Source: Bacillus sp. OV166
Lineage (GTDB): Bacteria; Bacillota; Bacilli; Bacillales; Cytobacillaceae
NCBI RefSeq assembly: GCF_900177675.1
Contig: NZ_FXWM01000001.1
Location: forward strand, 6,271,001-6,335,000
Reading direction: 5' to 3'
DNA length: 64,000 nt
Translations under genes and position numbers: made by a program
Shown here: positions 59,400-64,000 of the stretch, one piece after another
Layout: each line of letters begins with the position of its first letter
Position numbering within the stretch: the first letter of the stretch is position 1
The notes under the pieces: model-generated
What the model saw: only the letters and a program-made list of their open reading frames with translations
Databases searched by the model: none
What the model was told of the DNA's origin: nothing

Positions 59400-60479
59400 T
59401 TAATCAAACATTTTCTTAACTTTATCTTCTTTTTCAACTTTTCTCATGTCGGCATTAACCATGATACTGACTAATTCTTCGAATGGAGTTCTTGTTGGAT
59501 TCCAACCTAATAGTGTTTTTGATTTTGTTGGGTCTCCTAAAAGCTGTTCTACTTCTGCAGGGCGGAAAAACTTAGGATCTACTTCAACAATAACTTCACC
59601 AGTAGCTTTGTTAATACCTTTTTCTTCAACACCTTGCCCAGTCCATTCAATTTCTATTCCTACATGTTTAAATGAGAGTTCAACAAATTCTCTTACTGTA
59701 TGCATCTCACCTGTAGCAATTACAAAGTCTTCTGGGTTATCATGCTGTAAGATCAACCACATACATTCAACATAATCTTTAGCATATCCCCAATCACGTA
59801 ATGATTCTAAGTTTCCTAACATCAACTTCTTTTGTTTACCTTGGGCAATACGTGCAGCAGCAAGGGTAATTTTACGTGTTACAAATGTTTCCCCACGACG
59901 CTCTGATTCATGGTTGAATAATATTCCGTTTACAGCGAACATATTATAAGATTCCCGATAGTTCTTGGTAATCCAGAAACCATATATCTTTGCTACACCG
60001 TATGGAGAACGTGGATAGAAAGGAGTTGTTTCCCTTTGCGGAACCTCTTGAACTTTTCCGAATAGTTCAGAAGTTGACGCTTGGTATACACGAGTTTTCT
60101 CTGTTAATCCTAAGATTCGCACTGCTTCAAGAATATTAAGTGTCCCTTTTGCATCTACATCTAATGTATAACCAGGCATATCAAACGAAACTCGAACATG
60201 TGACTGGGCGGCTAGATTATAGATTTCGTCAGGTTTAATTTCACCGATTATACGAGTTACGTTTAATGCATCGGTAACATCCCCATAATGAAGATGGAAG
60301 TTTTGATTATTTAATAATGCATTTGCCTCTTCTTCTGTAAGAAGGTCCTCTAAGCGTTCTTGATTATAAGAAGAGCTACGACGAATCATGCCGTGTACTT
60401 CATATCCCTTTTCCAGTAAGAGCTCTGCTAAATATGAACCATCTTGTCCAGTTACACCTGTAATTAATGCTTTTTTCAT
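59400..60479 (-). CDS. gmd: GDP-mannose 4,6-dehydratase
   Basis: A 359-residue extended SDR that converts GDP-mannose to GDP-4-keto-6-deoxymannose, the first step to GDP-L-fucose. Sequence marks are ALITGVTGQDGSYLAELLLEKGYEVHGMIRR, the catalytic STSELFG and YPRSPYGVAK (Tyr, Lys), NHESERRGETFVTRKIT and LGNLESLRDWGYAKDYVE. The start has CGGAGGTCAAC before ATG. It lies 19 nt after fcl, with ManC encoded further down as the source of GDP-mannose. Confidence 0.95.
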   Translation of the reverse strand: MKKALITGVTGQDGSYLAELLLEKGYEVHGMIRRSSSYNQERLEDLLTEEEANALLNNQNFHLHYGDVTDALNVTRIIGEIKPDEIYNLAAQSHVRVSFDMPGYTLDVDAKGTLNILEAVRILGLTEKTRVYQASTSELFGKVQEVPQRETTPFYPRSPYGVAKIYGFWITKNYRESYNMFAVNGILFNHESERRGETFVTRKITLAAARIAQGKQKKLMLGNLESLRDWGYAKDYVECMWLILQHDNPEDFVIATGEMHTVREFVELSFKHVGIEIEWTGQGVEEKGINKATGEVIVEVDPKFFRPAEVEQLLGDPTKSKTLLGWNPTRTPFEELVSIMVNADMRKVEKEDKVKKMFD

Positions 60480-60498
60480 GTTGACCTCCGAATATATG

Positions 60499-61443
60499 TT
60501 AGTTTACTTTTGTTAGTTGATTATCTAAAAACCATTGGTAAGCTTTCTTTAATCCTTCTTCTAATGAAGTAGTAGCTTTCCATCCCAAAGAATTTAGCTT
60601 GGTTACATCCACTAATTTCCTTGGTGTTCCGTCTGGCTTTGTTGTATCAAATTGAATCTCACCAGTGAACCCAACGACTTCTTTAATCTTTTCTGCTAAA
60701 TCTTTAATTGGTAGGTCTTCGCCTACACCAATATTTACAATTTCATTACCAGAATAATTATTCATCAGGTAGATGCTTGCATCAGCAAGATCATCAGAAT
60801 ATAAGAATTCTCGTTTTGGTGTTCCTGTTCCCCATACTTTTACAAATGGAGCATTGCTTTTCTTTGCTTCATGAAACTTACGAATCAATGCAGGAAGAAC
60901 ATGAGAAGTGTGCAAGTCGAAGTTATCATTTTCACCATATAAATTAGTTGGCATAACTGAAATGTATTGTGTACCGTATTGACGATTATAGGATTCACAC
61001 ATTTTAATTCCTGCAATTTTCGCAATCGCATATGGTTCATTTGTCGGCTCAAGCACACCGGTTAATAGGTACTCTTCTTTTAAAGGTTGTGGCGCCAACT
61101 TAGGATAAATACATGTACTGCCAAGGAATAAAAGTTTTTCAACATTATTGCGATATGCCGCATCAATGATATTCGTTTGAATCAATAGGTTATCACGAAT
61201 AAAGTCTGCAGGGTATTCATTGTTGGCAACAATTCCACCGACCTTTGCTGCAGCAAGAAAAACAAATTCCGGTTTTTCTTCAGCACAAAAGCTGTCGACT
61301 GCATTTTTGTCTCTTAAGTCTAGTTCTTTGCTAGTACGATATACTATATTAGTGTACCCTTTTTCTTCAAGCTTTCTTACAATCGCTGATCCTACAAGAC
61401 CACGATGTCCCGCTACATATATTTTAGATTCATTATTCATCAT
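60499..61443 (-). CDS. fcl: GDP-L-fucose synthase
   Basis: A 314-residue bifunctional epimerase-reductase (WcaG/Fcl) that turns the Gmd product into GDP-L-fucose with NADPH. It shows YVAGHRGLVGSAIVRKLEEK, LAAAKVGGIVANNEYPADFI, the catalytic LGSTCIYPKLAPQP and NEPYAIAKIAGIKMCESYN, and VMPTNLYGENDNFDL. Two adjacent ATGs follow AGAGGTACGG. Genes for the enzyme pair are consecutive, which makes the presence of fucose in the polymer likely. Confidence 0.95.
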   Translation of the reverse strand: MMNNESKIYVAGHRGLVGSAIVRKLEEKGYTNIVYRTSKELDLRDKNAVDSFCAEEKPEFVFLAAAKVGGIVANNEYPADFIRDNLLIQTNIIDAAYRNNVEKLLFLGSTCIYPKLAPQPLKEEYLLTGVLEPTNEPYAIAKIAGIKMCESYNRQYGTQYISVMPTNLYGENDNFDLHTSHVLPALIRKFHEAKKSNAPFVKVWGTGTPKREFLYSDDLADASIYLMNNYSGNEIVNIGVGEDLPIKDLAEKIKEVVGFTGEIQFDTTKPDGTPRKLVDVTKLNSLGWKATTSLEEGLKKAYQWFLDNQLTKVN

Positions 61444-61461
61444 CTTTTCCGTACCTCTTTT

Positions 61462-62133
61462 CTAGAATGCATCTTTAGATCCAAATAATACTAGGACCGT
61501 TTTTAATATGATTTTTATATCAAAAAAGAAGGAACGTTCTCGAATATATCGAAGATCCAATTCCACCATTTCTTCAAACCCAATACTGTTTCTCCCACTT
61601 ACCTGCCAGAGTCCTGTACAACCTGGTGTGACCAATAAACGCTGCTTATCATACTCAGAATATACTGCAACTTCTCTAGGAAGGGGTGGACGCGGTCCAA
61701 CCAAACTCATATCTCCTTTTAAAACATTAAATAGTTGAGGCAATTCATCAATACTTGTTTTCCTGATAAACTTCCCAATTTTTGTGATCCTTGGGTCATC
61801 CTTCATTTTAAACATGGCACCCGATACTTCATTATGCTTTAACAGTTCTTGTAACTTTTCCTCCGCATTGGATATCATCGAACGGAATTTATACATTTTA
61901 AATTCTTTTCCATTTAGTCCAACTCTTTTCTGAGAAAACAGAATTGCTCCCTTTGGATCTTCCACTTTAATTAAAATAGCAATAATTATGAAAAGAAAAC
62001 CTAAAAGAATAATTCCAAATGAAGAACCGATAATATCAATTAATCTTTTTGTTAATAAGTATGATTTTCCGTCATTAACAAGTAACTTCTTTTTTTCAAA
62101 ATAAGATACTTCTTGATTCGCCAGATTAGACAA
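61462..62133 (-). CDS. Undecaprenyl-phosphate sugar phosphotransferase (bacterial sugar transferase)
   Basis: A 223-residue polyisoprenyl-phosphate hexose-1-phosphate transferase. One N-terminal membrane helix (IIGSSFGIILLGFLFIIIAIL) precedes the catalytic domain with GLNGKEFKMYKFRSM, IRKTSIDELPQLFNVLKGDM and SLVGPRPPLPREV. It transfers a sugar phosphate from UDP-glucose or another UDP-sugar to undecaprenyl phosphate and so starts the repeat unit. The short form without the multi-pass N-terminal half is common in Firmicutes. The TTG start has AAGGTAGGGGTG upstream. It lies between galU and fcl. Confidence 0.9.
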   Translation of the reverse strand: MSNLANQEVSYFEKKKLLVNDGKSYLLTKRLIDIIGSSFGIILLGFLFIIIAILIKVEDPKGAILFSQKRVGLNGKEFKMYKFRSMISNAEEKLQELLKHNEVSGAMFKMKDDPRITKIGKFIRKTSIDELPQLFNVLKGDMSLVGPRPPLPREVAVYSEYDKQRLLVTPGCTGLWQVSGRNSIGFEEMVELDLRYIRERSFFFDIKIILKTVLVLFGSKDAF

Positions 62134-62153
62134 CCTTCACCCCTACCTTCTCT

Positions 62154-63047
62154 CTATAGCATTACTTTTTCTTTATCAAATGAAGAAACTAGATCTTTCA
62201 AGTAATCAAGCATGTCATCATGGAGGTCTTCATGTTGCAAGGCAAATTCAATCGTAGTCTTAACAAAACCAAACTTTTCACCTACGTCATACCGTTTGCC
62301 TTCAAAGTCATAAGCAAACACTCTTTGAATCTCATTTAGTCGTTGAATTGCATCTGTTAACTGAATCTCTCCACCTGCACCTTTTTCCTGACGGTCAAGG
62401 AACATGAAGATCTCTGGTGTTAAAACGTAACGGCCCATAATCGCTAAGTTCGAAGGAGCTGTTCCTGGTTTTGGTTTTTCAACGAAGTTACTCACTTGGT
62501 AACGACGGCCTTCTTGGTATGAAGGATCGATAATCCCATAACGGTGTGTTTCATTCTCAGCCACTTGCTGAACACCAATCACAGAAGAGAATGTTTCTTC
62601 ATATTGATTAATTAATTGACGTAAGCAAGGTGTCTCGCTCTGAACAATATCATCACCTAATAGAACGGCAAACGGCTCATTGCCAATAAAGTTTCGCGCA
62701 GACCAGACCGCATGTCCGAGTCCTTTCGGTTCTTTTTGACGGATATAATGGATATCCGCTAGATTCGTAGCGTACCGAACTCTTTCAAGTAGATCGTATT
62801 TTTCTTTCTCGATTAAATTCTGTTCAAGCTCAATGGCATTATCAAAATGGTCTTCTATCGAACGTTTTCCTTTACCAGTTACAATGATAATATCCTCAAT
62901 ACCTGCTGCAACCGCCTCTTCCACTATGTATTGAATAGTCGGCTTATCAACAATTGGTAACATTTCCTTTGGCATTGCTTTTGTTGCAGGCAAAAATCTT
63001 GTCCCTAGCCCTGCAGCTGGAATGATTGCTTTTCTTACTCTTTTCAT
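62154..63047 (-). CDS. galU: UTP--glucose-1-phosphate uridylyltransferase
   Basis: A 297-residue GalU that makes UDP-glucose from UTP and glucose 1-phosphate. The signature AAGLGTRFLPATKAMPKEMLPIVDKPTIQ is complete except for normal variation. VLLGDDIV, GEIQLTDAIQRL and FEGKRYDVGEKFGFVK also match. The ATG at 63047 is the likely start because the TTGGGGGTAT upstream is the ribosome site; the TTG at 63062 lies inside it. It is the first gene after the structured RNA and terminator, and supplies the substrate for Ugd. Confidence 0.93.
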   Translation of the reverse strand: MKRVRKAIIPAAGLGTRFLPATKAMPKEMLPIVDKPTIQYIVEEAVAAGIEDIIIVTGKGKRSIEDHFDNAIELEQNLIEKEKYDLLERVRYATNLADIHYIRQKEPKGLGHAVWSARNFIGNEPFAVLLGDDIVQSETPCLRQLINQYEETFSSVIGVQQVAENETHRYGIIDPSYQEGRRYQVSNFVEKPKPGTAPSNLAIMGRYVLTPEIFMFLDRQEKGAGGEIQLTDAIQRLNEIQRVFAYDFEGKRYDVGEKFGFVKTTIEFALQHEDLHDDMLDYLKDLVSSFDKEKVML

Positions 63048-63112
63048 CTTGTATACCCCCAAATAATATTTCGCTTACCTAAAAAACACTTTCACTAACT
63101 AAAGCACTATGG

Positions 63113-63178
63113 GCAAAAAATAAATACCTAATGGAATTGCAAGTGCTTTCACACTTAATCTTTCATTAGGTATTTATT
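63113..63178 (-). terminator. Long intrinsic terminator between structured RNA and galU
   Basis: On the minus strand AATAAATACCTAATG (63164-63178) pairs perfectly with CATTAGGTATTTATT (63119-63133). A nested AAGTG/CACTT hairpin lies in the loop, and TTTT follows the stem. It stands before the whole biosynthetic operon, so transcription must bypass it. Confidence 0.8.
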
Positions 63179-63193
63179 GTTTTATTTAAATTG

Positions 63194-63327
63194 GGCATTT
63201 AACCCGGCCTCACATCATGCTTTTGACGACATGCGTCTAAGGTCCTCTGATGGACCCACAGCACAATCGAGTGCCCCCATCGATAACGGACAGGGAGCCT
63301 CGCCGATCAGGCATTTAAGCCTGATAA
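63194..63327 (-). ncRNA. Structured RNA, candidate EAR/epsC antitermination element
   Basis: This stretch of about 130 nt is GC-richer than its surroundings and rich in stems on the minus strand: ATCAGGC-ttaaat-GCCTGAT (63306-63325), GCTCCC pairing with GGGGGC (63293-63298 with 63272-63277), GCAC-N6-GTGC (63261-63274) and GGTCC-atcaga-GGACC (63241-63256). The EAR RNA (Rfam epsC motif) of Bacillus lies inside exopolysaccharide operons between epsB and epsC and lets RNA polymerase read through distant terminators. Position, size, strand and the following terminator fit this role. The covariance match could not be run here, so the family assignment is inferred. The overlap of the 63261-63274 hairpin with the long-range stem may point to alternative or pseudoknot pairing. 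Confidence 0.5.
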
Positions 63328-63371
63328 AGTTGTAAAATGACGATCTGTTAACTCTCTTCTGCTAATTTTTG

Positions 63372-64000
63372 TTAAAATATTTTAAAGAATTTCTTCTTTT
63401 TTATGCGTTCAGGTACTTCTTTATAGACGTGACTTCCTTCAATCAAAAGTTCAGCATTCTCCTGGAAAAAATAAACCATGTCATTCCCGTACTTTGCTTG
63501 AATACTGTCAAATGCTTCTCTCATTTTAAACGTCCGGTTGCTCGTATTATGCGCATCCGATGCAATGAAGTGAGTTAGATTGGCTTCAATTAATTGCAAG
63601 GAAAAGCTTTTAATCTTCTTTCCAAAGTCCCCACAAACACTTGCAGCCGTGACTTGGGTTAATGCTCCCTTTTTCACAAGTTGATATAGAAGTTCTGGAC
63701 GTTCAATGATTTCCTGGTTCCGTTCCGGATGAACAATTACCGGAATTAGTCCCTTCGTTTGCAAATCATAAAACAACTTCTCCGTGTATCTCGGGACATG
63801 GCTAGACGAAAACTCTACCAATACATATTGCGTGCTATCGATTGGTAGGATTTCACCTGTTTCAAAACCTTCAACCATTTCCCCGTTTATCCGTGTTTCC
63901 TGACCAGGAAGTACGTTTAAATCAATCTTTTCTTCTAGTAAAACCTTATTTAAGTCTCTGACTCTATCAATAATTGTCTGTTTAGGATTTTCATAACGGT
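63372..64000 (-). CDS. CpsB/YwqE-type PHP-domain tyrosine phosphatase, 5' end outside window
   Basis: The C-terminal 209 residues of a manganese-dependent phosphatase of the PHP family that dephosphorylates the tyrosine kinase of polysaccharide operons. Visible are RYENPKQTIIDRV near the edge, LPGQETRINGEM, VLVEFSSSHVPRYTEKLFYDL, the metal-ligand motifs VIVHPERN and FIASDAHN, and a basic end (KKKKFFKIF). The frame is open to the right edge; about 45 residues including the N-terminal His motif lie outside. It precedes the structured RNA on the same strand and probably shares the operon promoter beyond the window, with the tyrosine kinase pair expected further upstream. Confidence 0.88.
   Translation of the reverse strand, partial: RYENPKQTIIDRVRDLNKVLLEEKIDLNVLPGQETRINGEMVEGFETGEILPIDSTQYVLVEFSSSHVPRYTEKLFYDLQTKGLIPVIVHPERNQEIIERPELLYQLVKKGALTQVTAASVCGDFGKKIKSFSLQLIEANLTHFIASDAHNTSNRTFKMREAFDSIQAKYGNDMVYFFQENAELLIEGSHVYKEVPERIKKKKFFKIF

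Overview
The window looks like chromosomal DNA of a low-GC Firmicute of the Bacillaceae (Bacillus/Neobacillus-like). Support for this comes from a 16S-23S-5S operon with Bacillus-type leader and spacer boxes, strong Shine-Dalgarno sites, many TTG starts, a ComK-family protein, ROK and MerR regulators and Bacillus-type insertion sequences. No species name can be given from the sequence alone.

Layout. 1-3.9 kb: an amino-acid permease and aldehyde dehydrogenase operon, divergent from its likely MerR regulator. 4.7-9.8 kb: a ROK repressor divergent from a pentitol/pentose operon (short-chain dehydrogenase, FGGY kinase, GPH symporter). 10.1-15.2 kb: an rRNA operon on the minus strand with no tRNA genes. 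15.4-16.7 kb: a frameshifted IS3-family element. 17.4-25.0 kb: a secreted protein of 2519 residues made of Ig-like repeats. 25.8-29.4 kb: small regulators, including a divergent ComK-family protein and three single-domain XRE proteins. 29.6-45.3 kb: a disturbed accessory region with REP palindromes, a REP-associated tyrosine transposase, a broken comM, two beta-helix paralogues, a broken IS1182 element, gene fragments, a membrane-anchored glycoside hydrolase, and one IS21 element inserted in another. 45.4-64 kb: a minus-strand exopolysaccharide (EPS) operon that runs off the right edge.

The EPS genes make a coherent Wzx/Wzy-type pathway. GalU and Ugd give UDP-glucose and UDP-glucuronate, and an epimerase probably gives UDP-galacturonate. 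ManC, Gmd and Fcl give GDP-mannose and then GDP-L-fucose. A phosphoglycosyl transferase starts the lipid-linked unit, several glycosyltransferases extend it, Wzx flips it and Wzy polymerises it. A CpsB-type tyrosine phosphatase lies upstream. Between the phosphatase and galU, on the operon strand, lies a compact multi-stem RNA followed by a strong intrinsic terminator. This is the arrangement expected of the EAR/epsC antitermination RNA, and three more terminator-like hairpins lie further down the operon.

Three intergenic repeats of about 400-500 bp (about 4.2, 17.0 and 25.2 kb) share two copies of an 18-nt motif 181-183 nt apart. Several accessory genes carry single-base frameshifts or in-frame TAA codons. 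These may reflect real decay or residual assembly errors, and the sequence alone cannot decide.
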